A DNA stretch of 7,510 nt from CAYYBZ01 sp964470285 [NCBI: uncultured Oligoflexia bacterium] (lineage in GTDB: Bacteria; Bdellovibrionota_G; CAYYBZ01). The position numbers were made by a program, and so were the translations under genes. The stretch lies in the NCBI GenBank assembly GCA_964470285.1, contig CAYYBZ010000084.1:1-7510 (forward strand). The letters are read 5' to 3'. Shown here piece by piece: positions 1-6,184 of this stretch; position 1 is the first letter of the stretch, and each line of letters opens with the position of its first letter. The notes under the pieces are model-generated. The model was not told where the DNA came from. It was given only the letters and a program-made list of their open reading frames with translations, and did no database searches.

Positions 1-2
1 TA

Positions 3-2138
3 ACCATTTTCGGAGTAATAATGTATCTTCGCTCAGGCTGGGTTGTAGGAAACGTAGGCATAATTAACACTGTGATAATTGTTACGATAGCATCGGCTAT
101 TACTTTCATTACAGGTCTTTCAATTTCGGCTATTGCCACAAATATGGATGTTAAGGTGGGAGGCGCATATTTCATGGTTTCCCGTACTTTCGGCGTGGAA
201 GCAGGAAGTGCCGTAGGAATACCGCTTTTTCTTGCTCAGGCAGTCGGAATATCTTTTTATATTGTCGGTTTTGCCGAATCACTTTATTCTATTTTCCCGG
301 AAGTTTCACAGCAGCTTATAGGTCTTGTAAGCCTTCTCGGCATAACAATACTTGCATATATTTCTGCAAACCTGGCGCTCAGGGTTCAATTAATCATTTT
401 TCTTATAATTCTCGCTTCAATCGTAACACTTTTTCTGGGAGGACCACCGGAAGAAGGATTTGTTATTCCGACTGACGTCCCCTCCCCTTTGGGATTCTGG
501 CCCGTATTTGCCGTATTCTTCCCCGCAGTCACCGGAATACTTTCAGGGGTTTCAATGTCCGGAGACCTAAAAAGTCCTTCTAAGTCTTTACCTGCCGGAA
601 CGCTCGCAGCAATTTTCTCAGGTTACCTGATATATCTTGCTGTTCCTATTTTTCTGGCATCATTTGTTCCCCGCGAAATACTTCTGTCCAATGAACTGAT
701 AATCAAGGACGTATCAATATCGGGAGAATTGATTTATTTAGGAATATGGGGAGCCACATTATCCAGCGCATTGGGATCAATTCTCGGAGCACCCAGAACC
801 CTGCAGGCTCTTGGAAAAGACAGAGTTGTTCCCACTTTTTTGGGTAAAGGATTCGGCCCTTCCTCGGAACCCAGAATTGCGACCGCTCTATCGTTTATTA
901 TTGCCGTCGGAATGATTCTTCTGGGGGATTTAAATTCGATAGCCCCGGTGCTTACAATGTTTTTTCTGACAACTTACGGGATGCTCAATTTTATAGCGGG
1001 CATTGAGGGCCTAATGGGAAATCCTTCTTGGAGACCTTCTTTCAGGACTCCATGGTCCGTATCGCTTGTCGGTGCATTTTTATGCCTTGGAGTTATGCTG
1101 ATGCTAAATCCCGGCGCGACATTCATGGCGATTTTTGTAATTATCATTATATATTTTATTACGGCCAAGCGAAGCTTAAATCCCAGATGGGCGGATATCA
1201 GAAGAGCTATGCTTTCTACTATTGCAAGAACCGCTATTTACAAGCTTGCCGAACACAAACCCAATCCCCGTTCATGGAGGCCTAACCTTTTCCTTTTAAG
1301 CGGAGCTCCCAGCCAAAGAATGCACCTTGTGGAGTTCGCCAATTCCATAACCCAGGGTAAGGGTTTTCTCACTGTAGCAGCAGTAATAAAGAAAGAAGAT
1401 ATTGCTCAGGAAAAAATAGAAAGCATGGAAGAATCTATCAGGAGTTATCTAAAAGACAAAAAAATTAACGCATTAAGTGATATAACATACTCGGAGAACT
1501 TTTTTGATGGAGCAAAGGAGCTTGTAAAATCTTACGGCCTTGGACCTATAGCACCCAACGTATTCCTTTTCGGGGAAACCGAGAAAAAGGAGAACTTGAT
1601 CCCCTTTGCCGAGCTAATTTCGATGATATACAAGTCAAAGAGGAATCTAATCGTTTTTAAGGAGGGAGAATATAAAGACAGAATTAAGCCTGCCCTTAAC
1701 GGTGAGAAGAAGGAAATAATATGCTGGTGGGGAGGAAAACAGAATAACGCCGGGCTTATGCTTACCCTCGGCTATATGATACAGGCGAGTCCCGAATGGA
1801 GAGGGGCGAATATAACATTAAAGACACTTGTTAATACACAGGAAGATAAGGAACATATCGAGAACCATTTTAAAGACGTTCTTGAAAAAGCAAGAATTAT
1901 CGGAAAATATGAGGTAATAATCGATTCCTCAGACGGAGAAAAAATTTCAAACACTATTAAAGGCTTTTCTGCAAGAGCCGATCTTGTATTTCTGGGCATA
2001 AGGCCTCCGAATGAAAAAGAAAGTATTGAATCATACGCCGCCTACTATGAACACCTTCTGGAAATTACCGAAGGTTATCCCCCCTTAGCACTGCTTCTAT
2101 GTGGTGAAGATTTGAATTTCAAGGACATTCTTAGTTAA
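3..2138 (+). CDS. Cation-chloride cotransporter (SLC12/CCC)-like permease, 5' end outside window
   Basis: This is a secondary transporter of the APC superfamily in the inner membrane. Eukaryotic CCC members move Cl- together with Na+ and/or K+; the substrate here cannot be read from sequence. The frame is open from base 3 (TIFGVIMYLRSGWVVGN), which matches the CCC TM1 region, so the ATG at 21 lies inside TM1 and the true start is upstream. Numbering from that ATG, hydrophobic helices run to about residue 382. The CCC signature SGDLKSPSKS is at about 180-189, followed by LGAPRTLQALGKDRVVP and by NPSWRPSF, the equivalent of the SLC12 GWRP motif. Residues of about 390-705 form a soluble domain like the SLC12 C-terminal domain: APNVFLFG, then IICWWGGKQNNAGLMLTLGY, ADLVFLGI and EGYPPLALLLCG. 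No frameshift is seen. No terminator is visible after the stop, and gene remnants begin about 55 bases downstream. The family call is firm; the transported ion is unknown. Confidence 0.88.
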   Translation, partial: TIFGVIMYLRSGWVVGNVGIINTVIIVTIASAITFITGLSISAIATNMDVKVGGAYFMVSRTFGVEAGSAVGIPLFLAQAVGISFYIVGFAESLYSIFPEVSQQLIGLVSLLGITILAYISANLALRVQLIIFLIILASIVTLFLGGPPEEGFVIPTDVPSPLGFWPVFAVFFPAVTGILSGVSMSGDLKSPSKSLPAGTLAAIFSGYLIYLAVPIFLASFVPREILLSNELIIKDVSISGELIYLGIWGATLSSALGSILGAPRTLQALGKDRVVPTFLGKGFGPSSEPRIATALSFIIAVGMILLGDLNSIAPVLTMFFLTTYGMLNFIAGIEGLMGNPSWRPSFRTPWSVSLVGAFLCLGVMLMLNPGATFMAIFVIIIIYFITAKRSLNPRWADIRRAMLSTIARTAIYKLAEHKPNPRSWRPNLFLLSGAPSQRMHLVEFANSITQGKGFLTVAAVIKKEDIAQEKIESMEESIRSYLKDKKINALSDITYSENFFDGAKELVKSYGLGPIAPNVFLFGETEKKENLIPFAELISMIYKSKRNLIVFKEGEYKDRIKPALNGEKKEIICWWGGKQNNAGLMLTLGYMIQASPEWRGANITLKTLVNTQEDKEHIENHFKDVLEKARIIGKYEVIIDSSDGEKISNTIKGFSARADLVFLGIRPPNEKESIESYAAYYEHLLEITEGYPPLALLLCGEDLNFKDILS

Positions 2139-2194
2139 TTTTAACCAAGAACCTATTATAACATCTACATGTTTCATCTTTATCTCACAGCCGA

Positions 2195-2353
2195 GATGAA
2201 GTTCCCATAATCCTGGTTGATCATAGGCCCGAGGAAATTGTAAAAGTCAGTAAAAGCAAAGTCGATATTCAACTGTCAGGACATACACATAACGGCCAGC
2301 TCTTTCCTTTCAACTTTATAGTTAAGAGCATTTACGGTATTGCTCACGGCTAT
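2195..2353 (+). pseudogene. Metallophosphoesterase (calcineurin-like) remnant
   Basis: In the frame of codon 2201 the DNA reads VPIILVDHRPEEI, then DIQLSGHTHNGQLFPFN, then YGIAHGYKRG. This matches the C-terminal core of calcineurin-type phosphoesterases of the YkuE/YaeI kind, in which the GHTH motif supplies metal-binding histidines and is followed by GQ(L/I)FPFN. The N-terminal metal-ligand motifs (DxH, GDxxD, GNHD) are absent, because the DNA just upstream is the end of the transporter gene and a short spacer. The usual continuation after the GY(Y/K) segment, ending near VSSGLGTWG, is replaced at about 2350-2360 by OmpA-type coding sequence in another frame. There is no start codon or ribosome binding site. 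Only about 53 residues are preserved, so this is a fragment that cannot make an active enzyme. The exact ends are approximate. Confidence 0.75.
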
Positions 2354-2354
2354 A

Positions 2355-3211
2355 AAAGAGGGTCTTTTGGGAGCCGTCAAGGAATTAAAGAAGAAAGCGG
2401 AAAAAGAGGACTTAGAGGACTATACGCCCAATCTAAAAAGGAATGCCGACAGGACATACAAAAATGCAGAGAAAATGATCGATTCGAGAAATTACGACAT
2501 CAAAAAGGCAACTTCAACGGTAGATAAAGCCAGATACATGTATGAACATGCGCTTACTTTAACTCCGCTCATTAAGGCGAACAGAAAAAGCAGCCATGAA
2601 CAGATATATGTGGAATTTGAAAAAAATCTCGCAGGTATTTCTTCCCGTCTGGGTCTTCCTGAATAATTTTGACAAGGGAATAGACTATCAGCTTAAATCC
2701 ATAAGCGGTTCAATCGAGGGAATAAAGAAGGACAGGGAAGATTTAACCGATAAGCTGTCAAGAACGATGGACGAGAATGAAAAAAGAATAGCACAGTTAA
2801 ATCTGCAGCTTGTTGAAAGAGAAAAAGAAGTAGCGCAACTCAAAGGGAAAACAACCGCCGAGGCCGAAAGATCCGCATTGCTCAATCAAAAGCTTGAAAA
2901 GGAGAACATCGAAAAGGCCAAATACAGCAGGATTAGAAGCATTTTTGACCCAAAAAAGGAAGGCCTTGTCCTTAAAGACGGAAGCGATATTGTTCTTCAG
3001 CTTCACGGAATTATGTTTGATTCAAGCAAGAGCACAATTGAAGTGGATAATTTTGATATTCTTGCCAAGATTCAAAAAGCAATCAGAGAGTATCCTAATT
3101 CCAAGATAGTCGTCAAAGGGCACACAGATTCTTTAGGAGATAAGAACTTTAATCAGATACTTTCAGAAGAGAGAGCAAAGGCTGTTTCAAAATACCTTGT
3201 AGCAAACAACA
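2355..3211 (+). pseudogene. OmpA-family envelope protein remnant: 5'-less, frameshifted, 3'-truncated
   Basis: The intact relative would be an envelope protein with an N-terminal helical repeat region (DUF4398-like), a coiled coil and a C-terminal OmpA domain that binds peptidoglycan. Here the helical part (KELKKKAEKEDLEDYTP through GISSRLGLPE) lies in the frame of 2340 and stops at TAA 2664-2666. The protein continues at once in the +1 frame with NFDKGIDYQLKS, so one extra base at about 2664 explains the break. A long charged coiled coil follows (about 2690-2930), then the OmpA core: IMFDSSKSTIE, KGHTDSLGDKNF and LSEERAKAVSKYL, which include the peptidoglycan-contacting Asp and Arg. Homology ends at about 3211; the usual GYGE...N..NRRV segment is missing, and the last residues to the stop at 3250-3252 come from unrelated antisense Fur-type DNA. 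No signal peptide is left, and the only upstream start is a TTG at 2340 inside the preceding remnant. A sequencing error could explain the frameshift but not the two lost ends. Confidence 0.8.
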
Positions 3212-3213
3212 CT

Positions 3214-3456
3214 GTAAAAATCTATTATCTTAAAACAGCTTACACATCTTAAATGATGGTGATTGCTGACATTTATATCAGAGCGTTTTTGCTCACCATA
3301 CCCTTCAACAAGGCTCAGAATTCCAATTTCTGAAAAAGATAAAACGGTTCTGTAAACGGTATCAAAAGATATATTCGGAAATACCTTCTTTACTCTTTTG
3401 TAAATGGATTTGGCCGATGGATGATCGCTGTTTTTATTAGTAATTATTCCTATTTG
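3214..3456 (-). pseudogene. Fur/PerR-family metalloregulator remnant
   Basis: On the - strand a stop-free stretch reads DHPSAKSIYKRVKKVFPNIS, then FDTVYRTVLSFSEIGIL, then NHHHLRCVSCFKIIDFY. These match, in order, Fur-family DNA-binding helices (HP(S/T)AxxIYxxVKKxxPxIS), the recognition segment (xxTVYRxLxxLxExGL) and the metal-site hinge with HHHxxCxxC, the first pair of the structural zinc cysteines. The first helix of the winged-helix domain with its start codon and the C-terminal dimerisation half with the second CxxC are missing. A stop (TGA, 3459-3457) closes the frame upstream. At the other end, homology stops at about 3212, where OmpA-type DNA of opposite orientation begins. The fragment has kept an open frame over about 80 codons, so the loss is recent or by chance. 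The family identification is strong even though the piece is short; function is certainly lost. Confidence 0.8.
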
Positions 3457-3470
3457 TCAAGAAATTCCAA

Positions 3471-3504
3471 ATAAAAAGCGGGCAGGTTAAAAACCTGCCC
3501 GCTT
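3471..3504 (-). terminator. Rho-independent terminator of the 484-aa lipoprotein gene
   Basis: A perfect 13-bp inverted repeat (AAGCGGGCAGGTT at 3476-3488 and its complement at 3492-3504) encloses a 3-base loop. On the - strand the second arm runs directly into a U-rich tail (CTTTTTATTTGG). It lies 24 bases past the stop codon at 3529-3531. On the + strand the flank is only ATATT, so it is likely to act mainly on - strand transcripts. Confidence 0.9.
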
Positions 3505-3528
3505 ATATTCTACAACGTTGAGTGTAAT

Positions 3529-4983
3529 CTAGTTGACCGGTATCGCAATCAGTATTCCGTCAGGAAGGGCTTCAGGGAAGTCATCTGCCGGATTACCGGG
3601 TGTTCCGTTATCGTTCATTCTACCCATGTAACATTCCATGCCTATGGATAGAACAATTGCAACAACCCTTATACCGTTTGGACCGGCAGGATCAGATACG
3701 GCAAATGAAATCGGAGGAAGAAGATCTTCATTCCATCCGAACAGTATATCCGTTCCGGTTGCCGTCGGTGTAAACGTTCCTGATTCTGTGGTTAACTGCA
3801 TCTGCATGGGCTGAAGAACACAAGGTGTTGGCAGACCCGCTGCAGAGCACTGAGCCGAATCATTTACTATAGGAATAGGAAGTGTTGCAGGTGTAGGCAC
3901 GGCTGACCCTAATACAACAGAACTTCCTGTTGCGCCTGAACGTGCAATAACTGTTGCGTTCAGATCATTTAATGTAACTTCGGTAATTCCCGGTATTGTT
4001 GCAAGTGCCGCATTTAAGAATGCTGGCGGGAAATTAACAACGCCGGTGAACTGGAAGCCTGTAGGAGCTCCTTCAAAAACGGGCTCCAGAGGAATTACAG
4101 TAAGTTCATAAGGAATTTCCATAATATCCGGAGTTACGTTATTGCTACAGACTAGAGGAACGGTCTGCGTAACGGTTGCTCCGGGAATCCACTGACATTC
4201 GGAATTACAAACCGCAGTGTCCGGAGGCTCGCACTGTTCGCCGGGTTCTACTACTTCATTACCGCAAACAGCTGAGCTTACACATGTTACGTCTGCCGAG
4301 AAGCTATCTACACAATGTGTGAAATTATCATCGGAAACGCCTAATGTAAGAGTATGCGTTCCGGGTGCTTCGCAGGTATATTGAGTATTAGCAGCAGAAG
4401 GATCATTGAAACTTCCGCTTGTTGCAGTCCAGTTATAAGTAATGGGATCATTTTCCGCATCTTCAGCGGCTGCCATTAAATCTATGTTATACCCTACTTC
4501 AACCTGCAAAGGTGAAACAACTACGGTAGTAAGGTCTGCACAGACATTTAATTCTCCGTTAACTCTTACGCCGCCGAATCTCGGATCTGTATCACAATTG
4601 AGTACGATATATACATCGGTTATCACTCCTGCTGTAATTGTAAATGCGGCCGAACCTTCGCACATTAAAATACCGTCATCGGTAACCGCTGAAAGCACTA
4701 TGGTGTAATTACCGGGCAACAAGCCGAAATACTCAAGTGAAACCGTTGAGCCGGGTTGTGATACGTCAACACTTCCTGAATCTACAAGAGTATTCGTATC
4801 ATCAAAAATTTCCCAATTGATAGTGTCTACGAAGGAATCACCTACATCAATACTTAAATTAATACCGGAATCTTTCAAACCTGAAGTATCGCTCTGTTTA
4901 TCTCCTGAACAGGATTGCGATACAAGAATGAATACCCCTATTGCCAGAAAAAGCATCATGTTAAAAATACGGGATATAAACAT
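3529..4983 (-). CDS. Multidomain lipoprotein with PKD-like domain, Myxococcus-type Cys repeat and novel C-terminal domain (484 aa)
   Basis: This is a predicted exported lipoprotein of unknown role. I chose ATG 4983 because GAGGAAGG ends two bases before it and the hydrophobic signal starts there (MFISRIFNMMLFLAIGVFIL); a GTG at 5031 would add 16 hydrophilic residues. The lipobox is weak (VSQSC, Cys25). Ser follows Cys25, which by the +2 rule favours the outer membrane. Residues of about 33-130 form a beta-rich Ig/carboxypeptidase-regulatory-like domain ending in VLNC (Cys130). Residues of about 148-232 resemble a PKD/Ig domain (ITYNWTATSGSF, then GTHTLTLGVSDD). Residues 240-263 match the Myxococcus cysteine repeat (CGNEVVEPGEQCEPP...CNSECQ). 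Residues of about 272-484 are a domain shared with the upstream gene, with cysteines in CSNNV, QCSAAGLPTPC and ECYMG and the ending IPVN. It has its own promoter and terminator. The gene is clearly real; the C-terminal domain is not recognised. Confidence 0.9.
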   Translation of the reverse strand: MFISRIFNMMLFLAIGVFILVSQSCSGDKQSDTSGLKDSGINLSIDVGDSFVDTINWEIFDDTNTLVDSGSVDVSQPGSTVSLEYFGLLPGNYTIVLSAVTDDGILMCEGSAAFTITAGVITDVYIVLNCDTDPRFGGVRVNGELNVCADLTTVVVSPLQVEVGYNIDLMAAAEDAENDPITYNWTATSGSFNDPSAANTQYTCEAPGTHTLTLGVSDDNFTHCVDSFSADVTCVSSAVCGNEVVEPGEQCEPPDTAVCNSECQWIPGATVTQTVPLVCSNNVTPDIMEIPYELTVIPLEPVFEGAPTGFQFTGVVNFPPAFLNAALATIPGITEVTLNDLNATVIARSGATGSSVVLGSAVPTPATLPIPIVNDSAQCSAAGLPTPCVLQPMQMQLTTESGTFTPTATGTDILFGWNEDLLPPISFAVSDPAGPNGIRVVAIVLSIGMECYMGRMNDNGTPGNPADDFPEALPDGILIAIPVN

Positions 4984-4985
4984 TA

Positions 4986-4993
4986 CCTTCCTC
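4986..4993 (-). promoter_or_regulatory. Ribosome binding site that fixes the start of the 484-aa lipoprotein
   Basis: On the - strand GAGGAAGG precedes ATG 4983, with 6 bases between the GAGG core and the start. This supports the signal-peptide methionine over the upstream GTG at 5031. The upstream lipoprotein gene has almost the same arrangement (TGAGGAAGTTATG). Confidence 0.75.
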
Positions 4994-5000
4994 TCTTTCT

Positions 5001-5013
5001 CCGGTACTACCGG
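5001..5013. repeat. Perfect palindrome CCGGTA-c-TACCGG in the leader of the 484-aa lipoprotein gene
   Basis: Two 6-base arms flank a single base, just upstream of the ribosome binding site and inside the predicted 5' leader. A one-base loop cannot form a good RNA hairpin, so if it is functional it would more likely be a dimer-binding DNA site. The other lipoprotein gene has no equivalent. It may be chance. Confidence 0.35.
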
Positions 5014-5083
5014 CGTTTGACCGTGTTTCACATTATCCTGATTAAGTTATGCCTGCACGGTCATAGTTAAATGATTGGGGAAA

Positions 5084-5110
5084 ATTATACTAATGACTTT
5101 TGTATGTCAA
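5084..5110 (-). promoter_or_regulatory. Sigma70-type promoter of the 484-aa lipoprotein gene
   Basis: On the - strand TTGACA (5110-5105) and TATAAT (5089-5084) are both full consensus but 15 bases apart instead of 17. Transcription would start near 5077 and give a leader of about 95 bases before ATG 4983. The same spacing occurs in the promoter of the neighbouring paralogue. Confidence 0.7.
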
Positions 5111-5212
5111 AGATAAATTACTGTCTTAACATAGAATTAATGACTATATGCGACAAAAATGAGCTGTCTCTAACTTTGTTGTGTTATTAATATTATGTTC
5201 CTGAGCAGTTAT

Positions 5213-5246
5213 AAAAAAGGCGGGCGGATTTTTCATTTCCGCCCGC
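5213..5246 (-). terminator. Rho-independent terminator of the 274-aa lipoprotein gene
   Basis: GCGGGCGGA (5220-5228) pairs with TCCGCCCGC (5238-5246) around a 9-base loop. On the - strand the stem is followed, after one C, by six T residues (5218-5213). It begins about 26 bases after the stop codon at 5273-5275. It separates this gene from the paralogue downstream, so the two are independent transcription units. The stem shares the GCGGGC core with the terminator at 3471-3504. Confidence 0.9.
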
Positions 5247-5272
5247 TTAAATTTAATTAAAAAATGATTAAC

Positions 5273-6097
5273 TTAATTAACCGGAATAGATAATAGCTCA
5301 TCATCGGATAAAGTTTCAGCAAAATCATCTCCGGCATCGCCCGGTGTTCCGTTGTCATTCATTGTACCCATGTAGCATTCAAGACCCATCTGAACAACAG
5401 AGACGAGTTTTACTCTCATTCCGTTTGGTCCCGGAGGATCAGTTACCAGCCAAGGATTAGTTGGATCTGCAGGATACGGCGGAGGAAGGATTGATTCGTC
5501 AAGACCGACAAGAATATTTGTTCCGGCAGTTTGAGGTGTAAATGTACCGGTTACTTTATTCAGTTCAAACTGCATAGGCTCAAGTGCACATGGGGGCGTG
5601 TATCCCGCATTTAAGCATTCCGTAGAGTCGTTAACTACGGGGAAAGGGATGTCAGCCGGCGTTGCAATGCTTGAACCAAGAACAACATCAGTACCGGAAG
5701 CTCCCGAACGTACCGCTATAGTTGTTTTAATATTGTCCAGTGTAACTTCAGTAAGCGACGGGAAAAGCCCCAGTGCTAAATTTAAAAGTTCTGCAGGGAA
5801 ATTTGCAATTCCCGTAAATGTAATTTCAACAGGAGTTCCTTCAACTATTTCTTCATTTGTCGTTGCCGTTATCTCAAAGGGTATATCAAAAATTACCGTG
5901 GTAACGTTGTTTGAGCATATAAGATTAACTGTCTTTGTATATGTATATAGTGCCGGTTGTGTATCATCATCGTCATCTCCTTCCTCCGTATTTTGATCTT
6001 CACTTTGCGTTTGTGTGGAACAGGATATGCCGGAAACCACTAAAAACATTCCGATCGCCAGGATGAATAATAATCGTAAAAACCTTGAGTCTGCCAT
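5273..6097 (-). CDS. Lipoprotein, short paralogue with Asp-rich linker and the shared C-terminal domain (274 aa)
   Basis: This is a predicted exported lipoprotein of unknown role and a paralogue of the gene downstream. The start is ATG 6097: GAGGAAG lies 5 bases upstream and the signal sequence (MADSRFLRLLFILAIGMFLV) begins there. A longer frame to 6190 would run through the promoter. The lipobox is weak (SGISC, Cys26) and Ser27 suggests outer-membrane sorting. Residues of about 27-50 are a polar, acidic linker with five consecutive Asp (41-45). Residues of about 55-274 align along their whole length with the C-terminal domain of the 484-aa protein: CSNNVT (Cys61), ITFTGIANFPAELLNLAL, LTEVTLDNI, RSGASGTDVVLGSS, a Cys pair in ECLNAGYTPPC, GTFTPQTAGTNILVG, DPPGPNGMRV, ECYMGTMNDNGTPG and the ending SIPVN. 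Four cysteines are conserved and could form two disulfides. Tandem duplication followed by gain or loss of N-terminal modules is the simplest history (inference). I cannot name the family. Confidence 0.9.
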   Translation of the reverse strand: MADSRFLRLLFILAIGMFLVVSGISCSTQTQSEDQNTEEGDDDDDTQPALYTYTKTVNLICSNNVTTVIFDIPFEITATTNEEIVEGTPVEITFTGIANFPAELLNLALGLFPSLTEVTLDNIKTTIAVRSGASGTDVVLGSSIATPADIPFPVVNDSTECLNAGYTPPCALEPMQFELNKVTGTFTPQTAGTNILVGLDESILPPPYPADPTNPWLVTDPPGPNGMRVKLVSVVQMGLECYMGTMNDNGTPGDAGDDFAETLSDDELLSIPVN

Positions 6098-6142
6098 AAC
6101 TTCCTCACTTTCATTCAAAGTTAATTTAATCAAGACCCGAAC

Positions 6143-6169
6143 GTTATAGCACCGAGAAATCCATGTCAA
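6143..6169 (-). promoter_or_regulatory. Sigma70-type promoter of the 274-aa lipoprotein gene
   Basis: On the - strand TTGACA (6169-6164) is followed after 15 bases by TATAAC (6148-6143). A TG one base before the -10 box gives an extended -10 (TGCTATAAC), which may offset the short spacer. The start would be near 6136, with a leader of about 40 bases. The arrangement mirrors the promoter of the downstream paralogue. Confidence 0.7.
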
Positions 6170-6184
6170 TTTTTTCCTGATTAT

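Noticed and set aside
2797-3109. Overlapping ORFs on both strands within the OmpA remnant
   Set aside because: They have no recognisable protein pattern and no ribosome sites. The coiled-coil and OmpA frame explains this DNA.
4984-5031. Upstream GTG start giving a 500-aa lipoprotein
   Set aside because: It would put 16 hydrophilic residues before the signal peptide and place the GAGGAAGG ribosome site inside the gene. ATG 4983 is better supported.
5598-5996. 132-codon + strand ORF antisense to the short lipoprotein gene
   Set aside because: It lies wholly opposite a gene with a promoter, ribosome site, signal peptide and paralogue. No start signal or family is seen.
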